A stretch of 64,000 bases of DNA from Acinetobacter vivianii (GTDB taxonomy: Bacteria > Pseudomonadota > Gammaproteobacteria > Pseudomonadales > Moraxellaceae), in contig NZ_BMDR01000009.1 of assembly GCF_014635885.1 (NCBI RefSeq), positions 55,100 through 119,099 of the forward strand, in the 5' to 3' direction. Each line of letters begins with the position of its first letter. The first letter of the stretch is position 1. The notes beneath the pieces are model-generated. The model was not told where the DNA came from. It searched no databases and saw only the letters and a program-made list of their open reading frames with translations. A program made the translations under genes and the position numbers. Shown here in pieces: positions 8,378-17,890 of the stretch.

Positions 8378-10372
8378 CTATAGCGCACCATTACCTAACA
8401 CAATGCCCTCACGGCGTGGATCGACTCCACCCGCGTATTTGCTTTGATTATCAATATTCACTTTCATAATCGTCGCAATCCCACTGGTTTGAGCGGTATT
8501 AGAAATACCATGTCCTTTTGCTTTCAACGCATCAATCAGTTCAAGTAAGGACAACTGATCATTCGAGCTATCAATATTGGTATTTGGGCTATTGGTTGCC
8601 CCAAAGTTCACCAAAGACGTGGCTTGCTGTGCATTCAAATTCCAGTCCAATGCACCGACCAGCGTTTTTACTACATATTGAATAATCGTGCCACCACCTG
8701 GTGAACCTGTTGCCATATAAAAATCACCAGGTGCTGTTCCTTTAAATACCAAAGTTGGTGCCATGGTGCTGCGTGGACGTTTACCACCTTCTACCCGATT
8801 TGCCAATAATGCACCAGTTTGATCGACAGGATTGGCACTAAAATCAGTTAACTGGTTGGATAACAGGAAGCCATCTACCATATGGAATGAACCCATACTT
8901 GCTTCTACTGTCGATGTCATTGAAACCACATTGCCATACGCATCGACAATCGTGAATTGAGTTGTACCATGTTCAACTGTCTTATCAATCCCTGCATTTG
9001 AGTTAAATTCACCTGCTGGGGCTACGCCCATACTTTGATCTGGATTGATCAATGCCGCACGTTGTTTCAAATAGTTTTTGTCAATTAGACTAGCAATGCC
9101 CTTCGCAGGTAAAGGCACAAAATCTGTGTCTGCTACATATTTATCGCGGTCTGCATAAGCCAGTCGTTCCGTTTCAGAAACTAAATGTACGCCCATGACA
9201 TCAGGTATCCCACCTTCATTCTCTGGATTTTTAGGCGAGTATTTACTCATCTCAAAGTTTTCTAAAATGCCCAGCGTTTGTGCAACAGCGATCCCACCTG
9301 ATGATGGCGGTGGCATGGTACATACATAGTAACTGTCTCTGTAAGTGGTACAGATTGGCGTCCGTTTTTTAACTTGATAATTGGATAAGTCCTGTAAGGT
9401 CATCAAACTTGGGGTAATTGGAGTCTGGGCTGTATCATCCCCGACAGTTTGTCCTGCTTTAGCCACAATATTTTTCGCCATCGGCCCACTGTACATGGCT
9501 TTCGCACCTTGAGTTGCAAGTGTTTCTAACGTTTTGGCATAGGCTTTATTGGTCATGGTTTCACCCACTTTACGCGGTGTACCATCTGGATAAAAGTAGG
9601 TTGCGACTGCATTTGCATCCAGCGCCAGATGAGCGGCATTACTTGCAATCGCATCAGCCAGACGTCCAGGAATACGGAAGCCATGATCTGCCAGAACAAT
9701 GGCCTGATCAAAAAGCTGATCCCATTTCAGTTTGCCATGTTCCTGTTGTGCCTGTTCCAGCAAACGCATTACCCCAGGCACACCAATAGAACGGCCACTG
9801 CGACGGGCACTCGGCACAGGTGCGGGAGATTCTGGATCATGTATATCCTGTCGAACCAGATAGTATTCATTGGCAGCAGCAGGTGCAGTTTCCCGTCCAT
9901 CATAGGCGGTAACCGTTTTGCTTTCTGCATCGTAATACATCATGAAACCACTACCCGCAATGGTACTGGATTGTGGCTCCACCAAACCCAACACCGCTTG
10001 TACAGCTACGGCGGCATCCACCGCAGTTCCACCCGCTTTTAAAATTTCACATCCAGCTTTTACTGCCAATGGCGTATTCGCCACCACCATATATTTATCG
10101 GCATATTTGACTGTATTGTTTAAACGATAACCCGATGCACCTTCAGGTGCCGCAGGATCACCATTCTGATCCGAACCGACCACAATACTCGAGCCATCCT
10201 CTGCCAGTTTGCTACAACTACTTTGGTCCTGATCAATAATCAGATCGGGTTTTGAAGGTTGGCCTGTATTTGAGTCTTTGCCTGATTGATCTGATGAGGA
10301 ATCATTCCCACATCCCTGTAATAAACCAACAGCCAATAAGCTGCTGAAAAAAAATGAATGTCTATGATTCAC
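8378..10372 (-). CDS. ggt: Gamma-glutamyltransferase, lipoprotein precursor
   Basis: A 664-residue GGT (N-terminal nucleophile hydrolase). It cleaves gamma-glutamyl bonds of glutathione and similar peptides outside the cytoplasm. The start is a GTG at 10372 with GGAG seven bases upstream. Residues 1-21 form a lipoprotein signal with lipobox LLQGC, so C21 is likely lipidated; a Ser/Asp/Gln-rich linker follows. The autoprocessing site is expected before T470 in HGTTQFTIVD, giving large and small subunits. The third residue of this motif is Gln where the E. coli enzyme, as I recall it, has His (TTH). The oxyanion and substrate segment PPPSSGG near 354-360 is present. Monocistronic: it is flanked by ssrA and the emrAB operon, each with its own terminator. 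Confidence 0.93.
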   Translation of the reverse strand: MNHRHSFFFSSLLAVGLLQGCGNDSSSDQSGKDSNTGQPSKPDLIIDQDQSSCSKLAEDGSSIVVGSDQNGDPAAPEGASGYRLNNTVKYADKYMVVANTPLAVKAGCEILKAGGTAVDAAVAVQAVLGLVEPQSSTIAGSGFMMYYDAESKTVTAYDGRETAPAAANEYYLVRQDIHDPESPAPVPSARRSGRSIGVPGVMRLLEQAQQEHGKLKWDQLFDQAIVLADHGFRIPGRLADAIASNAAHLALDANAVATYFYPDGTPRKVGETMTNKAYAKTLETLATQGAKAMYSGPMAKNIVAKAGQTVGDDTAQTPITPSLMTLQDLSNYQVKKRTPICTTYRDSYYVCTMPPPSSGGIAVAQTLGILENFEMSKYSPKNPENEGGIPDVMGVHLVSETERLAYADRDKYVADTDFVPLPAKGIASLIDKNYLKQRAALINPDQSMGVAPAGEFNSNAGIDKTVEHGTTQFTIVDAYGNVVSMTSTVEASMGSFHMVDGFLLSNQLTDFSANPVDQTGALLANRVEGGKRPRSTMAPTLVFKGTAPGDFYMATGSPGGGTIIQYVVKTLVGALDWNLNAQQATSLVNFGATNSPNTNIDSSNDQLSLLELIDALKAKGHGISNTAQTSGIATIMKVNIDNQSKYAGGVDPRREGIVLGNGAL

Positions 10373-10681
10373 GTGATAACTCCATTATATATACCTGCCT
10401 ATCCATGCAATTGCCATGCTAGTTTATTTATTTTCAGGTATAGAGGTTTTAATCTTTGATAAAAATAAATTTTTAATAATATTCAATGATTCTAGGCTTT
10501 ATCTCCTACGCCCAGTAATATCCCTCCGTGTGATTACAATTCAATCCTTATCGCTTTCAACTGGATTCTGGCATGCTTTCTCTAGAAAAAAATAGGCAAA
10601 ATCTATCAATTACAGCTTAAAACACTATTTTTATACATAAAAAAAGCACCTCAGAAGAGATGCTTTTTTAGTTCATAATTT
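10373..10681. other. ggt promoter region and emrB terminator
   Basis: About 310 bp without a gene. The left part should hold the ggt promoter; no clear consensus boxes were picked out. The right end carries the emrB terminator. Nothing else was recognised. Confidence 0.5.
10639..10670 (-). terminator. Rho-independent terminator of emrAB
   Basis: AAAAAAGCAcCTC-AGAA-GAGaTGCTTTTTT forms a stem with one mismatch pair and U-run on either strand, 12 bp past the emrB stop. Confidence 0.85.
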
Positions 10682-12208
10682 TTAGTGGGTCGGCATGCCA
10701 GCCGTATTCCCTTTCGGTTTTGGACTTAACCAGATCAAGGCACTGGCAAATACAAACACAATCGCCAACAGCATAAACACATGGTTGGCCGACATGGTAA
10801 TCGCTTCTTTATCCACTAAATTAGCAATCACACCCAGCGTTGCATCAGGTGAGAATCCATTCTGAAGCAGACTATTTTGGACTTCTTGCGGATGCAAATT
10901 ATTGACCATTTCGCTACGTGCGACTTTGGCATGATCATCCCAAATGGTGACTGCAATCGACGCACCAATCGCACCAGCCATAGTTCGAAGGAAGTTCATT
11001 AAGCCTGCGGCAGATGCCATTTCTTGTGGCAATACAGATCCCATTGCAATATTCGACAACGGAATAAAGAAGAATGGCACCGCAAAACCTTGCAGGATTT
11101 GAGGCCACGCCAAGGCCATAAAGTCAGCATCAGTCACCCAGAATGCACGCATCAGAGTGACAACGCCAAGCAAGGCCAACCCAAAGCTTGCCAATGCCCG
11201 CGGATCATATTTGGTCGACAGCTTCGCCACAATCGGCGACATGGTCAAACTACCAAAGCCCATCGTGGCAGTGAGATAACCTGCCCATGTCGCGGTATAC
11301 CCCAGATTGATCTGTAGCCACTGCGGAATCAGTACAATACTGCCAAAGAAGGAACCGAAGCCAAAGGCCAGCGCCAGTACTGAAACAGCAAAGCCTCTAT
11401 GCCTGAAAACATAAAGATTGACCACGGGATGCTTTTCAGTCAGCTCCCAGATCATAAAGACAATAAAGCCTACTGCTGCGACCAGCGCCAGAATAATGAT
11501 GCTGGAGTTATTAAACCAGTCGCGTTCATGTCCGAGATCCAGCATTAATTGCAATGCGCCAATCCACAACACCAATAAACCTAGGCCAATGGCATCAATC
11601 CGTAGTTTTTCGGTTTTGGTTTCAGCCACAGACAATAAGCGTATGGCAGCTAAGGTACAGACAATACCCACTGGAATATTAATGAAGAATATCCAGTGCC
11701 AAGACAGATTATCACTAATCAAGCCCCCGAGAATCGGCCCTAGAATTGGCCCAATGACCGTGGTCATGGCCCAAAGCCCCATTGCCTGAGCATGCTTTTC
11801 TGGTGGAAAAATTCGCATGAGCAAGGTTTGGCTGAGCGGCATCAGTGGGCCACCACAAAGACCTTGCCCAATTCGGAAAAAGACCAGCATTTCCAGTGAA
11901 GTCGCTAAACCACAAAGGAATGAGAAAATGGTGAAACCAATCAATCCGAAGACAAATACCCGAACCGTACCAAAGCGTCCTGCAAGCCAACCCGTTAAAG
12001 GGACACAAATTGCTTCTGCAACAGCATAAGAAGTAATGACCCATGTCCCTTGAGAGCTAGAAACTGCAAGGTTCCCTGTAATATGAGGCACAGAAACGTT
12101 AGCAATGGTGGTATCCAGTACCACCATAAAATTTGAAAGGGCGATCACAAAAGCTGCAAGCAGTAAGCGCCCGCCACTGAGTTCTGCAAAAGGAGTTTGC
12201 GTTTTCAT
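10682..12208 (-). CDS. emrB: DHA2 family MFS multidrug efflux pump (EmrB/QacA type)
   Basis: A 508-residue inner-membrane antiporter with about 14 predicted hydrophobic helices. Motif D1 (LDTTIANVSVPHI near 31-43) and the motif A/C region GPILGPILGGLISDNLSWHW (about 152-171) are diagnostic of EmrB-like drug:H+ antiporters. It pairs with the periplasmic adaptor encoded 6 bp upstream, and an outer-membrane TolC-like channel elsewhere would complete the tripartite pump. Substrates of this family are hydrophobic uncouplers, dyes and aromatic acids. The operon is divergent from the AraC regulator gene that also neighbours the anthranilate genes, so export of aromatic acids is a reasonable but unproved role. 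The gene symbol follows the family. Confidence 0.88.
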   Translation of the reverse strand: MKTQTPFAELSGGRLLLAAFVIALSNFMVVLDTTIANVSVPHITGNLAVSSSQGTWVITSYAVAEAICVPLTGWLAGRFGTVRVFVFGLIGFTIFSFLCGLATSLEMLVFFRIGQGLCGGPLMPLSQTLLMRIFPPEKHAQAMGLWAMTTVIGPILGPILGGLISDNLSWHWIFFINIPVGIVCTLAAIRLLSVAETKTEKLRIDAIGLGLLVLWIGALQLMLDLGHERDWFNNSSIIILALVAAVGFIVFMIWELTEKHPVVNLYVFRHRGFAVSVLALAFGFGSFFGSIVLIPQWLQINLGYTATWAGYLTATMGFGSLTMSPIVAKLSTKYDPRALASFGLALLGVVTLMRAFWVTDADFMALAWPQILQGFAVPFFFIPLSNIAMGSVLPQEMASAAGLMNFLRTMAGAIGASIAVTIWDDHAKVARSEMVNNLHPQEVQNSLLQNGFSPDATLGVIANLVDKEAITMSANHVFMLLAIVFVFASALIWLSPKPKGNTAGMPTH

Positions 12209-12214
12209 GGCTGA

Positions 12215-13363
12215 TTACTTCGATGCGAGATCAATATCCGCTTGCATCGATAACCCGACGCGCAATGGATGTTGTGCAAGTTCTTTTGGATCAAGGGTAA
12301 TACGTACGGGTAAACGCTGTACCACTTTAATCCAGTTGCCTGTTGCATTTTGCGCAGGGATCAAGGCAAATGCTGCCCCTGTTCCACCTGAGAAACCTTG
12401 CACCGTCCCGTGATAAACCACATCATCGCCATACAGGTCTGAGCGTAGCGTAACTTGCTGACCTTCTCTGACTTTCGCCAGTTGGCTTTCTTTAAAGTTT
12501 GCATCGACATACAGTGCAGATAAAGGCACTACCGACATCATGACTGTACCTGGTGCTACACGTTGACCAATCTGAATATTACGACGGGCAATCACACCAT
12601 CCACAGGTGCACGAATCACAGTACGTTCCAAATCCAGCGCAGCTTGTTCTACATGAGCTTTTGCGACGAGAACATCTGGTGTTGACGCTTCATTTACCCC
12701 TTGAATCAAGGCTTCATTGGCAGCAAAGGTACTTTCAGCGGCTTTACGGCTAGAGGTTGCCTGAGCTAAACCTGCTTGAGCCAGCTCTAGACTGGCTTTT
12801 GCAGTCGAAACAGCACTTTGCGCTTTACTTAATTCTTCTTTAGAAATTGCACCTGTCGCAGCAAGTTCATTACGGCGTTTGAGTTCCAATGCCGCACGAT
12901 CATAATCCGCTTGGGCTTTGGTCACTTGTGCTTGCGCACTGCTGATCTCATCATTACGCACAACAACCTGAGAGTTTAAAGAACTGCTATTTGCCTGAGT
13001 CTGCTTATATTGACGTTGTGCTTTGGCAAGTTCAGCTTGCGCCTGTGCTAATTGAATCTTGGCATCCCGCTCATCAACACGCACCAACACATCGCCTTTT
13101 TTTACCTGTTGGGTATCTTTCACCAATACTTCAGAAACTTGCCCGCTCACCATTGAGGTAATTTGCGCTGTTTCAGCTCCCACATAAGCATTATCGGTAC
13201 TGACAGAATGATTAAAGAATAACGCCCAGATGCCATACAGAATTGCAGCAAGAATGAGAATGAGCGCGAAAAATCCGAGAAATTTTTTACGTTTTGCTTT
13301 CATTGCATCATCTGATGCCGAATCTGAAGCAGCATCCTGTGGGTTGGCTTGAGCGTCAGTCAT
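12215..13363 (-). CDS. emrA: HlyD/EmrA family membrane fusion protein
   Basis: A 382-residue periplasmic adaptor. One transmembrane helix lies near residues 28-49 (FLGFFALILILAAILYGIW). After it come a lipoyl/barrel-sandwich half (VSGQVSEVLVKDTQQVKKGD), a long alpha-helical coiled-coil hairpin rich in Ala/Gln/Lys (about 100-215), the second barrel half (APVDGVIARRNIQIGQRV) and a beta-barrel end. It links the EmrB pump to an outer-membrane channel. The operon order emrA-emrB is canonical, with a 6-bp gap. AGGAATAACTT precedes the start. Regulation probably acts in the 474-bp divergent region shared with the AraC gene, where inverted repeats are seen. Confidence 0.9.
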   Translation of the reverse strand: MTDAQANPQDAASDSASDDAMKAKRKKFLGFFALILILAAILYGIWALFFNHSVSTDNAYVGAETAQITSMVSGQVSEVLVKDTQQVKKGDVLVRVDERDAKIQLAQAQAELAKAQRQYKQTQANSSSLNSQVVVRNDEISSAQAQVTKAQADYDRAALELKRRNELAATGAISKEELSKAQSAVSTAKASLELAQAGLAQATSSRKAAESTFAANEALIQGVNEASTPDVLVAKAHVEQAALDLERTVIRAPVDGVIARRNIQIGQRVAPGTVMMSVVPLSALYVDANFKESQLAKVREGQQVTLRSDLYGDDVVYHGTVQGFSGGTGAAFALIPAQNATGNWIKVVQRLPVRITLDPKELAQHPLRVGLSMQADIDLASK

Positions 13364-13837
13364 AAGTTATTCCTGAAAATTAAAGAGATTTTTAACTTTT
13401 GGTTTAATCAGCCGATCAGTTTAATTTTGAAAACTTAACTGAATGTTAAAAACCAAAGCGCAAAAAATAGGAGCAAAAATTATTTCGCATTTTACCGATA
13501 AAAAATCATATGGCGAGATTAAAAAAAATAACTGATGCGTTCAATTCTTATAAATTGATATTTTATGAATGATTTAAAACTTAAAGTTTGGCTATTTAGC
13601 CATTGCACAAATCAATACCTACGCTCGAGACCTGCATTTAACATACCTATAAAGCATAAAGATATATTCCCTATGGGCTTGTATATTTGCTTGAGTTTGC
13701 TCTAATGAAACAAGCTGGAACAGCATTTCTATTCAATTGCACTTCCAGAGAGCTAAGAATAAATACGCTCATTTATGGATCAAAATGGCATTTTTCTTGC
13801 TGCTAAAACAATAAGCACTTCGCTAGGTGAAAGGACT
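13364..13837. promoter_or_regulatory. Divergent intergenic region emrA / araC-type regulator
   Basis: 474 bp without a gene. It holds an inverted pair TTTGGTTT (13398-13405) and AAACCAAA (13450-13457) in the emrA leader and a compact palindrome TGGCTA-TT-TAGCCA (13589-13602) mid-way. Either could be an operator. A run of codons upstream of ATG 13838 stays open to 13775 but has no ribosome site. Confidence 0.45.
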
Positions 13838-14821
13838 ATGACATCACTCAGCCAAAACATGGATCTTATCCATCATTCGCATCAAGCCGATTTTGCACAA
13901 AATGTAATGTCGATGATTTGTGGCGAACATCGTCTGGATACCTTGTGTCGGGAGACACTCGACTTTCATTATGACGGCATGCGACTTCCTCATAAAAAAA
14001 TGGCGATCGGGACTATTAGTTATGGTGCCAATGTTGCGATCAACATTTCCAATCTAAAAGCTTATAGCATTAGTCTGCCGTTTCATGGCAAGCAAACACT
14101 GAGCATTCGTGGTGCCAAATATCAATCCGATGCGAATACTGGGCTCATCGTTTCCAATCAGGATTTACAGGACTTAGTCATTAATCAGGATTGTCAAAAA
14201 TTTCAGGTCGTGATTCCCGAAAAAAGTCTGCATCTGGTGCTATCAGAGCTGCTCAATCAACCACTTGAACAGGCGCTGGTCTTTAACCCTGAAATCTCGC
14301 TCAGCATGACTGGGCTGATGAAAGCTTGGTGGAATAACATTGAAAACTTTTTACAACTCAAATCACATTATGCAGAATTTTCTGGTTTGTCGATGTTTTC
14401 TGAAGACTATGAAAATTTTGTGATTAAAGCCCTGCTACTGTCTCAGGAAAATAATTATTCTGCGGCACTGTATGAACGCAGCAATCAGATGGAGCCCGCA
14501 TATATCCGAAAAGTGAAGAATTTTATTGTGCAACACGCACAGGAATCCTTCGATGCCGAGAGTTTACAGCGCTTGGCAGGTGTCTCTAAATCCAAACTGT
14601 ATGAAGAGTTTCAGCAATATTATGGACTCAGTCCAATGGCCTATTTACGTAAATATCGGTTGCAGCAAATCTATAAAATATTGAGTCATGCAAGTAAACA
14701 GCAAAAAATTTCCATTTCCAAACTCGCTTATGATTGGGGCTTTAATCACCTCAGCCGTTTTGCGCAAGAATACAAAGAGGAATTTGGCGAAAAACCGAGT
14801 GAAACCCGAAATAAAATCTAG
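13838..14821 (+). CDS. AraC family regulator, probable anthranilate-type (AntR-like) activator
   Basis: A 327-residue protein from ATG 13838, chosen because GAAAGGAC sits just upstream; an in-frame ATG at 13775 lacks a site. The N-terminal half resembles the cupin-like AraC_binding_2 domain found in regulators of aromatic dioxygenases and phenylethylamine genes. The C-terminal 100 residues carry two helix-turn-helix motifs (SLQRLAGVSKSKLYEEFQ and ISKLAYDWGFNHLSRFAQEY). It lies between divergent emrAB and the convergent transporter/antCBA genes. Pseudomonas AntR, the known anthranilate activator, belongs to this group, so activation of ant genes is the best guess. Control of emrAB is an alternative, and both are possible. 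Confidence 0.75.
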   Translation: MTSLSQNMDLIHHSHQADFAQNVMSMICGEHRLDTLCRETLDFHYDGMRLPHKKMAIGTISYGANVAINISNLKAYSISLPFHGKQTLSIRGAKYQSDANTGLIVSNQDLQDLVINQDCQKFQVVIPEKSLHLVLSELLNQPLEQALVFNPEISLSMTGLMKAWWNNIENFLQLKSHYAEFSGLSMFSEDYENFVIKALLLSQENNYSAALYERSNQMEPAYIRKVKNFIVQHAQESFDAESLQRLAGVSKSKLYEEFQQYYGLSPMAYLRKYRLQQIYKILSHASKQQKISISKLAYDWGFNHLSRFAQEYKEEFGEKPSETRNKI

Positions 14822-14841
14822 TGCGATGTATTCATAAAATC

Positions 14842-14874
14842 AAAGCCCAGTGACAGAAAGCACTGGGCTTTTTT
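14842..14874. terminator. Bidirectional rho-independent terminator
   Basis: AAAGCCCAGTG-ACAGAAAG-CACTGGGCTTTTTT, an 11-bp stem, between the convergent AraC gene and the AAHS transporter gene. U-runs follow it on both strands. Confidence 0.92.
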
Positions 14875-14880
14875 AACGTC

Positions 14881-16215
14881 TTAACTGGTGCTTAAGACAG
14901 GATTGGCTTTATTGTTTTGACGCATCGCTTTTAAACTTAACGCAATAAAGGCAATAAACGTCGGTAAGGCTAAGAGGTAGAAAATACCACCGAGGCTGAT
15001 TTCATAGGTAAAGATATACGAACCGAAAAATGCCCCAAAAATTGCGCCAACTCGTCCAATCCCATGCATCCATGACACGCCGACTGCACGACACTGCGAT
15101 GGATAAAATAAAGCAGCCAAAGGTAACAGTGACGATTGAGCGCCCGTCAACAAAGCACCAATCAGGAAAATGCTGATTCCGAGCAACAAAATACTTGAGC
15201 TGACGAAACCCGCAACGATAAACAGCATAAATGCCATTAAATATGCATATTTGATCACGATGGTTGGATTCAGCTTATCCATATACCAGCCCATAATCAC
15301 AGCGCCGACCACTCCACCAAATGGGAAAATAGAAGCAATCAAGCTAAATTGCTGCGTACTGAAACCAGCGGTTTTTAAAATCGTAGGCATCCAGCTGGTG
15401 AGTAGATAAAACACTAACAGGCTCATGAAACAGCACAGCCATAGCATCACCGATCCCCAGAGATATTTCGTTAGTACAGTTTTGACTGGACTATCGGTAT
15501 GATTGACATCAACTTGAGCTAACTCAATTTTGACCGTGTCAGCAAAAGCATGACCTTGAACTTTTTCCAGAATGCTTTGAGCTTTATTTTGCTGATCTTT
15601 TTTAATCAGATACGGTACAGATTCTGGCAATTTCAAGATTAAAGCGACCACTAAAAATAAAGGAATAATCCCACCTAGAATTACCACTTTGGCCCAACCT
15701 AAATTTTCCAGTAAATAGGCCGACAACACCCCACCACAAGAAATGCCCAACATAAAGCCACAACCAGCCAGTCCCGTGAGGAAAGCTTTGCGTTTTGCAG
15801 GCATATATTCTGAAACGATAGTACTGATATTTGGCATGGCAGCGCCTAATCCAACGCCTGTGATGAAGCGGTAAATCATCAGGTCTTGTGTAGAAGAAGC
15901 AAAACCACACAGGATGGTAAATATAGAAAATAATAAAGTCGTGGACACAATCACGCCTTTACGTCCAAATTTATCCGCCAACGGCCCAGAAATAATTGCA
16001 CCAATCGACATCCCCACCAGTGCCGCGCTCAGCACTGGCGCCAATTCAGGTTTACTAATCCCCCAGTCATCCAGCAAGGCAGGCGCAATAAAACCGATAA
16101 TTCCAGTATCCAAACCATCACAGAAAAACACCAGAAAGCCCAAGGCAAACACCAGCCATTGCAAGGGTGACAGCCGCTCCCGATTGATCACATGATTCAC
16201 ATCAATTGTCTTCAT
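14881..16215 (-). CDS. AAHS family aromatic acid:H+ symporter (MFS), probable anthranilate uptake
   Basis: A 444-residue MFS carrier with 12 hydrophobic segments. The AAHS hallmarks are FFCDGLDTGIIGFIAPAL in helix 1 (acidic residues in the membrane, shared with PcaK, BenK and MucK) and the DKFGRKG loop motif near residue 85. Such carriers import benzoate, 4-hydroxybenzoate, muconate and similar acids. It lies 136 bp downstream of antC on the same strand and shares its end with a strong terminator, so anthranilate import is the likely role. A hairpin at 16298-16320 between antC and this gene may lower its expression relative to antABC. Substrate assignment rests on context only. Confidence 0.85.
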   Translation of the reverse strand: MKTIDVNHVINRERLSPLQWLVFALGFLVFFCDGLDTGIIGFIAPALLDDWGISKPELAPVLSAALVGMSIGAIISGPLADKFGRKGVIVSTTLLFSIFTILCGFASSTQDLMIYRFITGVGLGAAMPNISTIVSEYMPAKRKAFLTGLAGCGFMLGISCGGVLSAYLLENLGWAKVVILGGIIPLFLVVALILKLPESVPYLIKKDQQNKAQSILEKVQGHAFADTVKIELAQVDVNHTDSPVKTVLTKYLWGSVMLWLCCFMSLLVFYLLTSWMPTILKTAGFSTQQFSLIASIFPFGGVVGAVIMGWYMDKLNPTIVIKYAYLMAFMLFIVAGFVSSSILLLGISIFLIGALLTGAQSSLLPLAALFYPSQCRAVGVSWMHGIGRVGAIFGAFFGSYIFTYEISLGGIFYLLALPTFIAFIALSLKAMRQNNKANPVLSTS

Positions 16216-16297
16216 TTTTATTCCCTTAAAAGTCGATGTTTCAACGTATGCTCACGTTGAGATTTTTAATTTTTCAAACTGCTGATTTATCTTAATC

Positions 16298-16320
16298 AGG
16301 GGGATTTCCTCTCCCCCCTG
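16298..16320 (-). other. G/C hairpin between antC and the transporter gene
   Basis: CAGGGGG...CCCCCCTG forms a strong hairpin. No U-run follows on the minus strand, so it is less a terminator than a possible mRNA-processing or stabilising structure. Confidence 0.4.
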
Positions 16321-16351
16321 TTTTGCATCAATCGTCTGGCAACGCAGCCGA

Positions 16352-17386
16352 TCAATGACCAGCCGTATTACTCTGTAAAAACTTTTCGCTATACAAACGA
16401 TAGTTGTCTAAGGCTTGTCCATCCAGCCAGCCTTTAACAGCCTCGATCATCGGTGGCGGGCCGCATAGATATATGTCAAACGGCTGTTCTGCCAGTTGCT
16501 CCTGATCCAGATGCTCATGGATATAACCGGTTTTGCCTGCCCAAGTCTCCGAAGCTTGTGTGACAATAGGTTGATAATTGAAATTTGGTAAACGTTCTGC
16601 ATAGCCTTGCAAACGGGATTGTTCACATAAGTCGGTTTCCTGATTGACCCCGTAATACAGCTGAATGGCGGGTGCATTTGCCTGTTCCGCAATATTGTCC
16701 AGCATGCCTAAAAAAGCCGACAGCCCTGTTCCACCCGCAATAAACACCAGCGGTCGCGCAACCTCACGTAAATAGAAACTACCCAAAGGTGCTTCCATCA
16801 AAATGGTTTGACCCACTTGGCAACGTTCACGTAAATAATTGCTCATCACGCCATCGGGTAATAAGCGGATTAAAAACTGCAATTGATTGGTCTGATTCGG
16901 ACGATTGGCAAAAGAATAAGAACGCCAGTCATCCGTCTCGGGAATCTGCAACCGCGCATATTGGCCGGGTAAAAACTCAAGTTGCTTGGCAGATGCACTG
17001 GCATCAACATGCAAAATCGCGGTTGTCTCGGACACCAGTTCAACCTGAGTCACTTTCGTCGCAATTTTCTGTGTTTCGCCAGCGTTACAGATTTCAGAAT
17101 TGTGATCGAAATAGAATGCCGCATTGGATTTGACCCGCGTTTGGCAAGCCAGTATCTTGCGCTCTACCAGATCACGTTCACTTAACGCATCTTCATCCAC
17201 ATATTCCTGTTCATAAATGCCAGTTTCACATTGTCCCTGACAGGTTCCGCACACGCCTTCACGGCAATCCAAGGGTAAATTGATGCCCTGACGAATCGCA
17301 GCATTAAGTAACAGTTCATCTTCATGTACCGAAATAAAGAAGGTTTTTCCATCGGCAAAATTAAGCGCAACTGAATGTCCCATCAT
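16352..17386 (-). CDS. antC: Anthranilate 1,2-dioxygenase electron-transfer component (reductase)
   Basis: A 344-residue NADH:acceptor reductase. A plant-type 2Fe-2S ferredoxin domain comes first, with ligands C41-x4-C46-x2-C49 and C81 (CREGVCGTC...ILACQ). An FAD-binding domain (RSYSFANRP near 154-162) and an NAD domain (GGTGLSAFLGML near 218; CGPPPM near 309) follow. It passes electrons from NADH to the Rieske centre of AntA. The gene starts 9 bp after antB. Two adjacent ATGs are possible starts, with GGGAG just upstream. Same architecture as benC; the ant assignment follows from AntA. Confidence 0.92.
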   Translation of the reverse strand: MMGHSVALNFADGKTFFISVHEDELLLNAAIRQGINLPLDCREGVCGTCQGQCETGIYEQEYVDEDALSERDLVERKILACQTRVKSNAAFYFDHNSEICNAGETQKIATKVTQVELVSETTAILHVDASASAKQLEFLPGQYARLQIPETDDWRSYSFANRPNQTNQLQFLIRLLPDGVMSNYLRERCQVGQTILMEAPLGSFYLREVARPLVFIAGGTGLSAFLGMLDNIAEQANAPAIQLYYGVNQETDLCEQSRLQGYAERLPNFNYQPIVTQASETWAGKTGYIHEHLDQEQLAEQPFDIYLCGPPPMIEAVKGWLDGQALDNYRLYSEKFLQSNTAGH

Positions 17387-17395
17387 GATGCTCCC

Positions 17396-17887
17396 TTAAA
17401 CATGATAAAAATCCAAGACCGAATCAATTTTGTCATTCAGCAAAATCGTGTGCTGACGGCGAATACGGAATCCTTCAGCGGTTGGTCTTAACAGATAAGT
17501 GGCATGGCCATAGAAACAACCTTCCAGCCCTTGACGGTTATATAAGGTACTCCAACCGACTCTGGCTTCGATCAAACCATCTGGCAGGCTTTTGACCTGT
17601 ACATTTTGAATACTGTGCTGAGTGCGTGGTAATGGTGTCGCCGATGCCGCTTTCCCTGTACGGATACGGAATACGCGGTCTTCTAAACCCGAACGGTCTG
17701 CATAATAGATATAAGACAGTCCCTGATTCGGATCTTCGACATACTGATGATCATCAATCCATTGCGGAATGTGATATTCACTATCTTCATCATACAGTTC
17801 CAGATAGGCATCCCAGTCATAACGGTCACATAGCTCTGATTTCTGATAAAGGAATTGTGAAACAGCAAAATGTAGTTCAGCAGTCAT
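17396..17887 (-). CDS. antB: Anthranilate 1,2-dioxygenase small (beta) subunit
   Basis: A 163-residue beta subunit of the SnoaL/NTF2-like fold family found in alpha3-beta3 ring-hydroxylating dioxygenases. It has no metal site and is structural. Recognisable features are the N-terminal FLYQKSELCDRYDWDAYLELY helix region and the C-terminal RRQHTILLNDKIDSVLDFYHV end. It lies 3 bp after antA and 9 bp before antC, so all three subunits are made from one mRNA. Length matches the family. Confidence 0.93.
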   Translation of the reverse strand: MTAELHFAVSQFLYQKSELCDRYDWDAYLELYDEDSEYHIPQWIDDHQYVEDPNQGLSYIYYADRSGLEDRVFRIRTGKAASATPLPRTQHSIQNVQVKSLPDGLIEARVGWSTLYNRQGLEGCFYGHATYLLRPTAEGFRIRRQHTILLNDKIDSVLDFYHV

Positions 17888-17890
17888 GAC

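Noticed and set aside
9629..10042. 137-codon plus-strand frame
   Set aside because: Antisense to ggt; no domain, ribosome site or neighbour supports it.
11715..12044. 109-codon minus-strand frame in emrB and a 123-codon plus-strand frame at 11418
   Set aside because: Both are frame shadows of the DHA2 transporter, which is full length and carries its family motifs.
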